Positions 34,873 through 45,900 of a stretch of 64,000 bases of DNA are shown here, piece by piece. Under the pieces are notes generated by a model, which did no database searches, was not told the origin of the DNA, and worked only from the letters and a program-made list of their open reading frames with translations. Numbering within the stretch: the stretch's first letter is position 1; each line of letters begins with the position of its first letter. Both the position numbers and the translations under genes were made by a program. The DNA is from Pollenia angustigena (Eukaryota; Arthropoda; Insecta; Diptera; Polleniidae), in assembly GCA_930367215.1 (NCBI GenBank), contig OV884057.1, positions 197,955,621 to 198,019,620 of the forward strand, read 5' to 3'.

Positions 34873-34923
34873 TATTCCTATGCGCATTTCACTGGTTGCT
34901 TAGGCCAGATCATCAGGAAACTT
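34873..34923 (-). ncRNA. hammerhead-ribozyme-like motif, left arm
   Basis: On the minus strand: UUCC, then CUGAUGA (34916-34910), U, stem II CUGG/CCAG (34908-34905 with 34895-34892) around a nine-base loop, U, GAAA (34890-34887), then UGCGCAUA and GGAA. The core matches the hammerhead consensus CUGANGA/GAAA. AUGC/GCAU would be helix III and UUCC/GGAA stem I, with the predicted cut after UA. Helix III has no loop, so self-pairing would need a dimer, as reported for minimal Penelope-type hammerheads. A U-U pair stands next to stem II. Confidence 0.5.
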
Positions 34924-35156
34924 CATCCATAAAGATTTTAGAAAAACTAAAGATATTAAACCAAATAAAACTGTTAAACGTATAAGACTTATAGCATTAT
35001 GGGGAATGTAAGATGAGATAAACCTACTGTTTATTGTTGATGTGATTTGTTTAAACTTTGATATTATTACAAGTAGAACTGTTGCTATAAGTCTTATACG
35101 TTTAACAGTTTTATTTGGTTAAATATCTTTAGTTTTTCTAAAATATTTATGGATGA

Positions 35157-35200
35157 AGTTTTCTGATGATCTGGTGAAATGCGCATAGGAATAGCTTCCA
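35157..35200 (+). ncRNA. hammerhead-like motif, right arm, stem II lost
   Basis: CTGATGA (35163-35169), then only TCTGGT, then GAAA (35176-35179), TGCGCATA and GGAATAG. Compared with the left arm, 11 bases of stem II and its loop have been deleted, so this copy should be inactive. Confidence 0.5.
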
Positions 35201-35632
35201 TCAACAATAAATTTCAAGTGTTTTTATAAAGAATAAAAACTGGGAATTGAGCACGAATAACAAAATCTTTTGAAATTAAAATTTTGTATTCCCAAAAATT
35301 GAAATTACCTTTTGATTATTTAATTTTTTGTAATTTTCAAGAAACTTACGATTAATTTTATTAAAAAATGTTTTAAAATATCGCGAGTGCACGCATCTTT
35401 GAATATTGCCAAATGGAAGGTGCGTTGTTTAAAAAAATGGTTTCGGAAATGCTGAAAATTGAAGGTGAAGCAAAATGGGTTGCTCACGTCAAATAAGTGC
35501 AACTATGCGTTTTTGTACAGATGCAAGGGTCAACAAAATTTGCGTGAATACCTTTATTGATTAAGATATTGCAATATCCTAATGGATTTTTTTATCACAT
35601 ACGACTCCGGTCTGATACCAACGACAATATAA

Positions 35633-35845
35633 GTGCGACCCATACAAAGTCTGGGTTTGTTGCTTGATTTGCTTCTTAGTCTTATTTCAGACTCGACAAG
35701 TTACTTAAGCAAATCTCTTGCGCAACTCTTGGTAGGTTGATTTCAGCGGTAAGTTCGGGTAAAGGGGAAAAATAGAGTACAGACTTTGTTGTATTCGGCA
35801 AGTGCCTTGCGCAACTAACTGGCCAAGTCTGAAAGGGGTCGTACA
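35633..35845. mobile_element. TAA-flanked hairpin element, 213 bp
   Basis: GTGCGACCCATACAAAGTCT at the left pairs with GTACGACCCCTTTCAGACTT (reverse complement) at the right. TAA on both sides (35630-35632, 35846-35848). The arms continue inward with GTTGCGCAAG-like words, so most of the unit folds back. Confidence 0.75.
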
Positions 35846-35904
35846 TAAATCACTTTTATTTAGAATTAAAAGTCATATTTTTGTAAATGCTATTTATGTG
35901 CGGC

Positions 35905-36175
35905 TCTTACAACATAAGTGACTGAACGTTTAGTAAAATTTATGTGAAAAACACTAAAAAAAAAATTGAGTGCTCAAAAAATTTAGTGCTTTTCATATAA
36001 ATTTTACTACAAGTTCAATCACTGGTGTTGTGAAAACGGCACTTTAGACTCCATTATTATGTGTTTGTGCTGATTGAACGGTTAGAAAAATTTTTTTGAA
36101 AAACACTAAAAAACTGAATGCTTTTCATATTAATTTTACTACACGTTCAATCACTTGTGTTGTAAAAACATCACA
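35905..36175. repeat. two successive foldback units of the same family
   Basis: Unit 1 (about 35905-36040) and unit 2 (about 36058-36175) each have ACAACATAAGTGACTGAACG-like left arms, AAAAACACTAAAAA in the middle, and TTTTACTACACGTTCAATCA with GTGTTGT at the right. They are probably a tandem or independent pair of small foldback elements. Confidence 0.65.
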
Positions 36176-36599
36176 CTAATAAAGAGAAAATCCAAATAAA
36201 AAGCTTACAACACTCTAAATTTCACGATGTCGAAAACATTCTTTCCTTCGTACAACTACATTTGTAACAAATACTAATTGCTTTTGTTTACTCAAAACAT
36301 TATTTTGTAGGCGAAGCTTTTACTGTGAAATTAACTTGGTTGCCAGTTAATAAAAAAAATATAGATTTCGGCTTTCGTTTTTACTAAACGGTTTTTTTAT
36401 TCCATGCCGAATTTTTTTAATTATAATTACAACTTGCAGGAAACATTCTCATCACCAAATATCGAATCAAGAACAAATCACTTTCAGCGTTTCCCAGAAT
36501 TGTAATTTAACTCTTTCTAGGCACCCTGGAACCGTTTGCTTTCGGTTAGAGTCTGGTCTGTCTTTGGGATGGTTGAATCAAAGTAGCCATTAATAAAAT

Positions 36600-36828
36600 T
36601 AAATCGCTACGTGCGGAAAGGGAACTACTGCAAAACATAATTTTAAGATAATAAATTAAAACAGTGTAGCTAATAATAAATGCCAGTTTTATGTTCCAAG
36701 GTAGCAGAGGGGAGAAGGGACTTTTAATTGAAGTTGTCTAAGATGACACTTTTTACACTGGTTTCTTAGTGATAAGGTACATGAAGTTAATGCTGGTAGT
36801 TCCCTTTCTGCACTTAGTTATTCAACTG
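36600..36828. repeat. inverted repeat around GGAAAGGGAACTAC
   Basis: ACGTGCGGAAAGGGAACTAC (36610-36629) and GTAGTTCCCTTTCTGCACTT (36797-36816) are inverted copies with few differences. A small TIR element is possible; I see no matching flanks. Confidence 0.5.
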
Positions 36829-38430
36829 TCTTACAAAATATTCTCTTTAAATTTTTTTTCCCAGTTTAGCGGGTACTTCTATAATTTAGATTATTACAAA
36901 ATAATAAAATTTTAACAAAACTTAACGACAAAGTAATTAAACAGATGTACAACAAACTGTATTTTTAATATTTCTTCGATATACAATATAATCAATTTTA
37001 ATGGAACAAATGTATCTAATTCCCAACATATTTAACATGCACCTTAAAAGTATAGCAAACTAATTAATTACAAATGTTTTCAAACATGCCACAAAATATG
37101 CAAATTAATTAAAAAAAATTTTAACTTCCAATTCTCAAAGACTAAATTTTTGTCTAACAAAAGAAAAAACCCCAAACACATGCAACACCGATAAAAGCAC
37201 TTGTCAGTCAAAAATCATTTAGGTGAAAAGTGAAAATTTTCACCCCATCTCAAAAAAAAAACACAATTTACATTCACTTAAAATTAAATACACAGCCACT
37301 AAATGCGCGTTTTATCGACTGGCCAAAAAAAAATTAAACAAAATTGAAATAATTTATTTAAATTAAGTGCCCAAATTTAGGAAGATGTACGTGTGTGTAG
37401 GAAGGTGGCTTCGCTCATTCTTACGGTCGGATGCAGATGGTGTCTTAACTGAAAAATTTTTTCTTTGGGCTGTTTGATATCATTGTTGTGAATTGTTTGA
37501 AGTTTTAGTAGCCAAAAAAAGAAAAAAATAATACAAACTAAAGACCTAAAATTATGACATGGTCAGTTACCAAATTGAAAGAAGTATTGTGTGAGAATGT
37601 AAAACGAGTGAGTACCAAATTTACTCATTCGGTTGTTGGCTTTTAACTGTCCATTTGGTGGGTGAACTCTCTCATAATAAAAACGCTTATCATGCTTTAA
37701 ATATTTTACCTGCTCATGTAAAAATATTATTATGTGTGTTTAAAGAAATTTTAGTGCTTCATTGTTGGTAGTACCCTACAGAGCGAATACTAACTTGAAA
37801 CATAGTTTTTTCTACTTATACACTCACAGAAAAATGTATCTTCATATTGGCGATGCCCGTACATCAATGTTATTATAAATGACATCAATGAGGTAAAAAG
37901 TGACATCAATTTAATGACGAACGTCATCAAAAAAATTTGTCATATTTTATGCGTCATATATACCAAGATTACAGTGTCATAAGCTCGATATCACATTTTG
38001 TGTCTCATTAACATTATTTTCATGTTTAAAAAGTGAAATAAGAAGCAAAAATTCCCATATTCTCTTTGTTTTATTTATTTAGTTAAATCCATCAAATTTT
38101 CAAAGTAGAATGGTTTTAAAAACCATATCTGCTATATGCTGCTGATGTCTTATAATTGAGCATTCTTCTGTAAAAAAGGGCGAAATACAAAAAAAGTGAA
38201 ACAAACATGTATAACGTGGTAAGTAAATAAAAATATTCTCTTACGCCTTTTAACACATGGCCACAAAAACTACTTCTATTTTTTCACGTTCGAACCTCTA
38301 ATTCATTTACCATTATCTTTGGCCTAGAATAGCGCCCTCCAGCAACTTTAACAAAGATAACAGTGCTTTCTAAGTTCTATATTTGTTGTTTAAAATGTTA
38401 TTGCATTTTTGATTCGTACGTCTGTCACGT
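36829..38430. other. AT-rich spacer
   Basis: No gene supported. At 37825 a CTCACAGAAAAATG end begins a stretch with repeated GACATCAATG and ATGACGNNCGTCAT words (to about 38010), perhaps another MITE whose partner end I cannot place. Confidence 0.4.
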
Positions 38431-39815
38431 TCAACATTTTGGAATTACCCATATCTAAGGAACGGCCAGAGCCAAAGTTTCCAAATAAGGAACAAGCACC
38501 TTTTTTTTATCAATAAACATCATCAGACAAAATGTGGACGGAAGTGGAGGAGTGAGCGTGGCACAAAATAGGTTTATATATATTTAATATGCCCTTTACA
38601 CTACAACGTACTTACGAAATTTCGAGTAAAATCTAGTGGTTTTTGAGTAGATTTCCCCTATAAAACAAAATCTACTTCATAACTAGATTTTGACGATATC
38701 TACTCAAAATCTAGTTGTACTTATTAATGCCACTTCTCCATATACACTCAAAAGAAAAATCAATCTGTACTCAAATCAATCCGAAGCGATAGTAATAGTT
38801 CGGTGCGTACGAATTTTCTTGAATCAAGTACAAAAAGATTTATTCAAGTACGAATTTTCAATCGCGAAATACTTTACTTATCCATATTCAATCCCGAATT
38901 CGTACTTGAAATAAGCCAAAAGTGAAATTATAAGGTGAATTTGATCAAAATTGAATTTCTTACCCCTTTTACACCTTTATGAATTTCAATTATAAGACAC
39001 CAGCATCATTCCCGATATGGTTCGTATTTTAAAAACTTAATGTACAAATATAACTGAAAATATAAACTACACGAGAAGCAAGAGCTCTCAATTTTACTTT
39101 TTAGACATGGCAATAATGTGTTTTCGTCTTATTCTGTTGTTTCTACACATAACAAGCAAATCGTTTTTAACTACTTGTGTGGTGTTGTTGTAATTTCTGC
39201 AACAAACTTTGGTAAGTTAAATGAGATTAAAACGCTCACTTTGTAATTTTACTCTCAGAGTGGTACTACCAACGAAAAGTTTAATCTTTTTTTACTTGGC
39301 TTAAGAATTTTTTATTTATTTTAAGAAATGCTGGGATTGAGTTTTGATTGATTTAAAAGTAATCCCATTTAGGAGTGTTTTAACAACATTTAAGTGTTAT
39401 TCGTACTTGAATTTTTGAGTACGACTCGTAGTTTGTAGCATTTTGTAGTACTAAAAATATTAATAGTAAATAGAAAGGAAGAAGAAAATGGTCCAAATTT
39501 GGCACACATATCAACGTTATCAGTACACAACCTTTCTAATAAATAGGCGGCATTAAAGAAGTGGGCGTGGTACCTTCCGTGCAAAGACATTATAGAGTTT
39601 TATTTATCTGAATCTTTATATTTCCAAATAAGTTACGCGCATCTGTGTTATCCATACAACATCCGACAAAATGTTGGCGGAATTGGAGAAATGAGCGTGA
39701 TACAAAATAGATTTATTTATATCTAAAGAACGGTATATTTAGAACATTCTGTTTTTATCGCACCAAAGTGAATGGTATATATGATTCGGCATAGACGAAT
39801 ATAGCCCTCTTACTT
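38431..39815. repeat. repeat array G relative, with a terminal hairpin
   Basis: TCTAAGGAACGGCCAGAGCC, AAATGTGGACGGAAGTGGAG and GAGCGTGGCACAAAATAG near 38455-38580 recur, diverged, at 39660-39735. The right end carries ATTCG-gcataga-CGAAT (39784-39800) followed by CCCTCTTACTT, like the hairpin end of the mini-me-like families. In between (38600-38940) are CAAGTACGAATTTTC words in both orientations. No gene. Confidence 0.5.
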
Positions 39816-40704
39816 CTATCTTTTTAAGTTTCTATGTATAAGGGTAGCATATTCCAGAGTTCTCATACAGCCGACCTTAAACTAGCGCTGATAGAAAGAA
39901 AAAACGAAAAACAGCAATTAACAGATGAGCATATATATCTGTTAATTGTTTTTTTTTTTTTTTTTGTAATTTTTAAAAAAGAAAAAAAAATGTTTATATT
40001 AAATTTAATAAAATATGTTAATTTCTTAGTAACATTTTTTATACAATTTATTGTTTTTAATTTACGGTTTTTTTCTAATTTCATTATGGTTAAGAAATTT
40101 GTAATAGATCATTTGGAGTTGAAAGAAATTGTGAAAAAATTAATTAACAAAAATTCCCTCAACACGAAAGATTCCCGTAGAAAGAAAATTTGAATATATT
40201 TGTGTTACTTATTATTCATTTTTTCTTTTCGTAAATTAACAACAATTGTTTGTTAAAACAATGGTTTATAAAAATATTATTTTTTTTTTTATTTTGGTTA
40301 TACTAATTTTTTGTTTTTTTACTATTAAAATGATTTAATGTGCGTATCAACATATAAAAACTACTTTATGGTGATTATTACATTTTTATTTTAGCTTACA
40401 TTGTTTTTAATTTTATTATTATTTTTGAAGTTTTCTTTATTTTTTTAGTTAATTAACATAATTTTCAAATAATTGCAAGATAAATTAGTAAAAAGTAGAA
40501 AAGGTGAATTAGGGCAATATTTCTACTCTTTTGAAGTAGAAATTTTTTTCCAACATAAATATTATTTTTAATGTTTTAATTAGTTAATGGTAGATTAACG
40601 AAATGTTTGGAATTTAATGTAAGTTTAATTTATAAGATCAACGTTACACAGGGGCTGATTTTATAGATTTACAAAACGTTTGGACCCGTTTTACTACGCT
40701 AGTG
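39816..40704. other. very AT-rich spacer
   Basis: A 119-codon frame at 39834-40193 is Ile/Phe/Lys/Asn-rich and follows base composition. I do not support it as a gene. Confidence 0.5.
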
Positions 40705-40706
40705 TA

Positions 40707-40909
40707 CACAGAAAAAATTCTCCAACATTTTTCACCAATTAAAGCATTAATCAAAAATAAAATCAGTTTTAATTAAAAATTTAATCAAGTGAATTAAACG
40801 TTTAATCAAGTTAATTAAACGTTTAAACTTGTTAACTGCTGCAAATTTAATTAATGTCACAAATTTTTTAATTGATATCAATTTTTATTTTTTTCTGTGT
40901 ACCACATAG
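40707..40909. mobile_element. ACACAGAAAAAA MITE with TTAATCAAG repeats, copy 1
   Basis: Starts CACAGAAAAAATTCTCCAAC and ends TTTTTTTCTGTG, flanked by TA (40705-40706, 40910-40911). The interior has AAAGCATTAATCAAAAATAA and repeats of GAATTAAACGTTTAATCAAG, as in 56183-56470. Confidence 0.85.
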
Positions 40910-40911
40910 TA

Positions 40912-42150
40912 ACATCTGTAAATCCGATCTCCTTAACCCAAGAGTACACAAAATTTGATGATTTACCCCATTGTTTACACTGAAAGGAGACTGTTTTGGC
41001 GTTATTTGTACGCAGTGCGTTTTTAGTCGCACGCAGTTATTTCCTCTTCACCGGTTACGTTAGGAAAAAGAAATTAAAAAGAATGCAAGCAGACTAAAAA
41101 ACAATAAATTCGATAGACAGTATTCAAGAGCAGAACAAATCACTTCTTTTCCATTTAATTGTAGTTCGAATGATAACGAAATTGTTGAAAGTAATTAAAA
41201 AAGAATTTAAAATAATCATTGAAAACAATTGGATCACATTTTGACAACTTTTGATTATATCGTAGAAATCGCCGGTACTCCCGATTATTTTTCGATTACT
41301 TGTAATCGTATTCAATTGGTAATCATGCAAAATCAAAAAAACAAAATAACAAAAATTACTCATCCTTACTTAACAGCTTTGCTGTAAAACTATGTTTACA
41401 CCTATCAAATATTTGACGTAACCACTAGTTTTTTTAAAAAGTGGTTTGCAGTTGCAAACCATTTGGCTAGATCAAATGCTAGTTAGAAGTTTCTTAAATA
41501 CATTTTGAAATTAATTATCTTTTTACAAATAAAGTTTAGCAAGTCAATAAAAATTGTTAAAAATGAAATAAAATTTGATCAAAAAATAATTTCGATTCGT
41601 TTAATATCGACTGAAAGAACTAGAAATAAAATTGCTTACCAATGAAAAAAGTATACGATCGCCAGAATTAGTCCCCAGATTTCTTTTCTTCCTAAATCCT
41701 TACCCTTTAAAACCAGTGTATGAAGACAAACAAATCAAAAGAAATACTTTTTAAGTACCAAAGAGTGCTAACAAAACATTGGGCTTTTAACTCATCTGAA
41801 TGTTTTTATTTACCGTTGCAATCGTACATTTGAGAACAAAACAAATGCGGAAAGGTATTTTGTAAATGATTCACTTAGTTTTTTTTAACTACACTATTGA
41901 ATTTTGCGATTAAATTTTATGAATTGTTTTGTATTTTGTATAGAATCAAGAAAAAAAAATTAAAATCTTTACAAGAAGCTGTCATTTACTCAAAAAAATC
42001 ACTAAAATTTTGTACGGACACCACTACGTGAAATTTTTCACTTTTGTGGATACATAAGCGCTAACTAAACGGTATTAAGAAACTTTCCTAGGAAGTTCAT
42101 ATGTTCAAGAAAGTTGTTTACTGAGATTTTGGGTACATTTTTGTAGTTGA
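40912..42150. other. AT-rich spacer
   Basis: No gene supported. A repeat shared with 28526-28570 lies at 41398-41432. Confidence 0.45.
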
Positions 42151-42154
42151 TTGT

Positions 42155-42560
42155 TTCCTTGAATTTTGAACGGTTTGCTACCTATGGACCTGAACAGGGG
42201 GAAAAAGGTAAAAAAAAATCGAATTTCTTAAAGTTTTTTGCGATTTTTATCTTGAAGATGAAGTTTTTTTTGATTTTACATGTTCACAATTTTTGTTTTT
42301 TATGGCAAGATCTACAACTTTGTCTCAGATGGTAAATCAAAATTCCAAACGGTTTCATACCTATAGACCTAAACAGGCAAAAAAAGGTAAACAAAATTCG
42401 AATTTTTTAAGTTTTTTGCGATTTTTATCCTGAAGATGAAGTTTTTCTGATTTTGTATGTTCACAATTTTTGCTCTTTATGACAAAAGCTACATTTTTGT
42501 CTCAAATCAAAATTCCGAACGGTTTGCAAGATATGAGCCTGAGAAAATTATCACTTTTTG
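42155..42560 (+). repeat. three tandem units of about 170-180 bp
   Basis: A unit starting near AATTCCGAACGGTTTGCTAC (about 42160, 42337, 42506) contains CTATGGACCTGAACAGG, TTTTTTGCGATTTTTATC and TGAAGATGAAGTTTTT. The frames at 42147-42335 and 42457-42687 come from this repetition. Confidence 0.8.
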
Positions 42561-42953
42561 CAAAAATGACACCGAGGACCCAAATCCTTGGGGCCCCATA
42601 AAAAAAGTGCATGACTTTGGGCAAAACTGGGAAACATGGGTCTTTTTTTTTTTGGTCTTTGTATATGGCTATTTTTCCATGACTTGAAAAATTACACACA
42701 GTGTTATTTAAATAATATCAGAGAATTTTTAATTGAAATACATTTTAATTTTTTTCTCTGTAGGTTTTACTCTTTTGAAATTAATCATGCTTAAATAAAA
42801 CCTGCAGTTCATGGTCATCCTTGTCATAATTCTTTAAATCACTTTCTATGTGATAAAGTAAATTGTGAAGCATAATTCGTTAGGTATTTCGTAAGCTGGA
42901 CAACAACAATTATCTCGTTTGAGACTATATTTAACATAAATCTAGCTCTCATA

Positions 42954-44700
42954 TTTTTATACCCTCCACCACAATTAGTTGTGAAGAGGATATATTAAGT
43001 TTGTCATTCCGTGTGAAACTTTTTTATTATTCATCTCAGACCCTATAAAGTATATATATTCTGGGTCCTTGAGTAATTTTAAGTCGATTTAGCCATGTCC
43101 GTCTGTCTGTCCGTCTGTTGAAAACACGCCCACTTTCGAAAAACTCAAAAGAAATAAACAAACTTGGTGTCAACTTGCTTGTAGTTGTCCTAAGCAGTTT
43201 ATGATTGAAATCCAGCAAAATCGGTTTAATAGGATCTGAGCTATGAATCAAAATGTGGAACCACCAACTAAAAAAAATTTATAATTTTGTTACAAAAACT
43301 AACATAAATGGTGGAAAAATGAACAGAATGATATAAGATTTCGCAACAGTTCGTTTTATTTAACTGGAAATTACGCTGTAAAATCTCTTGAAGATACGTT
43401 CATGATTTACCCTAGGCCCCATATAAGCCCTACTCCCGGAAAACAGTATAGTAAGCCTTAAACCCTAACTAACAATGCTATCATAACAAATTTTGGCACG
43501 TTACAGTTAATTAGGACTAGAAATGAAACTATTAAGTTTCGTGAAGATCGGTCCATAATTTACCATAGGCCCCATATAAAACCTACTTCCAGAAAACAGT
43601 TTAGTACGCCTAAATCCGTAAACAATAATGCTATCATAACAGAATTTGGTACATCAAAATTTTTTAGAACTAAAAATAAGACTGTGAAATTTCGTGCAGA
43701 TCGGTCTATAATTTACCATAGGCCCCATATAACCCATATAAACCTTACTCCCGGAAAACAGCTTAGTACGCCTAAAAACGTAAAAAAGAATGCTATCATA
43801 ACAAAATTTGGTATATCACAGTTTTATTGAACGAGGAATAAGACTTTAAAATTTTGTGAAGAACGGTCCATCATTTACCATAGGCCCCATATAAACCTTA
43901 CTCCCGGAAAACAGCTTAGTAAACCTAAATACGTAAAAAATTATGCTATCATAACAAAATTTGGAACATATAAGTTTTACAGGACTAGAAATAAGACTGT
44001 GAAATTTCGTGAAGATCAGTTCATAATTTACCCTAGGCCCCATATAAACCTTACTCCCGGAAAACAGCTTAGTGCGCCTAAAAACGTAAAAAATAACGCT
44101 ATCATAACAAAATTTGATACATCACAGTTTTATAGAACTAGAAATGACACTGTGAAATTTGGCGAAGATCGGTGCATAACTTACATTTAAAGCCCACTCT
44201 GGTAAAATAATTAAATACGCGGTAAAATTTCTTCCAGTTTAGCTTCATATGGCCAGAAAAAATGTTATGCAATTTTGTGATATACGGTCCATAATTTTCC
44301 TTATATTCCATTTTAGCAGCCTTTTGAAATTTACTGCAAACGCTTAAACTAATTGCACCGCTGTATTGAAATTTATGTTTTTTAATACCAGAAATCGTTC
44401 TGCAGAATTTGGGATGATTGGTTCATAGCTTACTATGGCTTTTATATAATTTGTTTTCTTGAAAATCATTTAAGTTCTTCTTAAACTGATATTCTACTCA
44501 AACTTTTTAAAATTAATTCTAATTGTCGGTCAATAATTTTATATAGGTCTTAACCGCAACAAATTTTAATACAGATATCTGTTTTTACAAAGATTATAAT
44601 TATAAATAGACAGCATATAGATATCACTCCTAAAACATTCGAAGTGTCGGTGGAGGGTATCAAAGATTCGGCACAGCCGAATATAGCACTCTAACTTGTT
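42954..44700 (+). mobile_element. mini-me/DINE-1-like element, copy C, six tandem units
   Basis: The longest copy of the 984-1926 family. It starts TATACCCTCCACCACAAT, has a GTCY run at 43099-43122 and ends with ATTCGGC-aca-GCCGAAT and CTCTAACTTGTT. The 153-bp unit occurs six times, with the GTGAAGATCGG-like marker at 43388, 43541, 43694, 43856, 44009 and 44162. One interval is 162 because of a short internal duplication (CCCATATAA twice near 43730). The frames at 43036-43251, 43846-44043 and 43999-44190 are by-products of the repeat. Confidence 0.85.
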
Positions 44701-45242
44701 TTATTTTAAAATAAATTCATGATACTAAGGTCTACTTAAAAATAGCAAGTTAAACAATATTTTTAGTTTAAAATATGTTTGGACCAACAAATCTTTAAAA
44801 TAGTTAACATGTAAATCATATCTAAACGAATAAAATTGGGCGTTTAAACTACGAATACAGACCAAATGAATTTGACAAGACTTATCGTAGTGCTGCCACA
44901 TGTTATAAAACATGAGACACTGATTTACAGCAGTTGAATTTAAGCTACATATATATACAATTTCAGTTTAACTAAACCAGAGTTTAAGCATACACTGCTT
45001 TTTTAGCCATAAAAGTCATCTTAACTTCAGCGTTTAGCTACAGATACATCAATATACATATTTATGGCAATCACTAAAAGTTTAATAAAAAAATTATTAT
45101 ATTATTTGCATTGTAATAATAACTATCTTAGTCCGATTCGCTTCGCTACCCCAATCGAATGTGACTTCCGTATCGAGAAACTTTTCCATTGAAATGTGAG
45201 AAATTAAACAAAAATGTCATAAATAAAAACAAGCAACTGTTC
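44701..45242. other. AT-rich spacer with a GCTTCGCTACCCC block
   Basis: CTTAGTCCGATTCGCTTCGC with TACCCC at 45127-45152 belongs to the same block seen at 13447 and 61757. Nothing else supported. Confidence 0.4.
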
Positions 45243-45350
45243 CCTGCATTAACTTCGTCGGAAATTACTTGCGAATTTACAGAAAAAATGTGTCTGTTAA
45301 ATTTTTGTGAGAAAATTTCCGCTTTGAACTGTCAAATAAACTCATCAATA

Positions 45351-45460
45351 ACAAGTTAGAGTGCTATATTCGGCTGTGCCGAATCTTTGATACCCTTCAC
45401 AGACAGTTCGAATGTTTTAGGAGTAATATGTATCTGTATGATGTCTATTTATTATTATAA
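45351..45460 (-). repeat. mini-me-like fragment (copy D), hairpin end only
   Basis: The hairpin ATTCGGC-tgt-GCCGAAT and the sequence through AGTTCGAATGTTTTAGGAGT are present, as at 984-1065. The element breaks off after about 110 bp. Confidence 0.75.
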
Positions 45461-45469
45461 TCAGTATTG

Positions 45470-45770
45470 TGGTAATTTTGTTGAACTTTTTATGGCTTTT
45501 AATCCAAATTTTCAATATTTTTAATTAGGCTTAAGTTCATCAAATTTAATTTTCATTAAATTATTTTTATGAAGAAAGGAATTTTACACCATGAAAATTA
45601 ATTTAAATTGTTAGTGATAATCATTCATTCTTGACTGACCTGAGATTCGAACCCAGGCGGCTGGCCTGAGATTCGAGATTGCTGCGAGTGTAAGACGGCA
45701 AAACCCTCTGAGGAGATCGAGTGGTAGAGATCGAAACATGTCAGGGTAACCAGCCGCCTGGGTTATACAA
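45470..45770 (-). repeat. SINE-like dispersed repeat, another copy
   Basis: TTAATTAGGCTTAAGTTCAT, TTCATTAAATTATTTTTATG and GAAAGGAATTTTACACCATG parallel copy 1. The tRNA-like part has GGGTTCGAATCTCAGGTCAG on the minus strand, a good B box, followed by a partial repeat of the same words. The 45611-45910 frame runs through it and is not a gene. Confidence 0.55.
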
Positions 45771-45900
45771 ATAAAACTGTTAAGCGAATAAGAATTATAA
45801 GCAACAGTTTTACTTGTAACAATATCAAAGCTTAAACAAAAACAACAACAATAAACAGTGAGTTTATCTGTTCTTACAGTCCCGACTACAATTGGTTGAT
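45768..45900. repeat. Penelope-like arm fragment
   Basis: ACTGTTAAGCGAATAAGA, TTATAAGCAACAGTTTTACT, TAACAATATCAAAGCTTAAA and CAATAAACAGTGAGTTTATC match the inner part of the 34785-35284 inverted duplication. Confidence 0.6.

Larger units (their letters stand above)
34785..35284. repeat. Penelope-like fragment in inverted duplication
   Basis: Two arms of about 200 bp (34785-34996 and 35083-35284) are near-perfect reverse complements around an 86-bp unique centre. Each arm ends outward with GATTTTGTTATTCGTGCTC and carries a hammerhead-type core. Other copies of the arm are at 27660-27805 and 45768-45900. Penelope-like elements often occur as partly inverted duplications, and the ribozyme motif fits that class, but no reverse transcriptase is present here. 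Confidence 0.75.
32677..35553. mobile_element. outer TTA-flanked element enclosing a nest of insertions
   Basis: AGGTATTCACG begins at 32677 after TTA, and its exact reverse complement CGTGAATACCT ends at 35553 before TTA. Only about 11 bp match perfectly, so the pairing is tentative. Within it lie three abutting TAA-linked elements and a Penelope-like inverted duplication. Setting those aside leaves about 0.6 kb with two coding-like scraps: 34713-34775 (MEEAEIIKILECL..) and 35395-35497 (FEYCQMEGALFKKMVSEMLK..), both unrecognised. Confidence 0.45.

Noticed and set aside
39834..40193. 119-codon frame
   Set aside because: The composition is Ile/Phe/Lys/Asn from runs of A and T, with no motif and no conserved neighbour.
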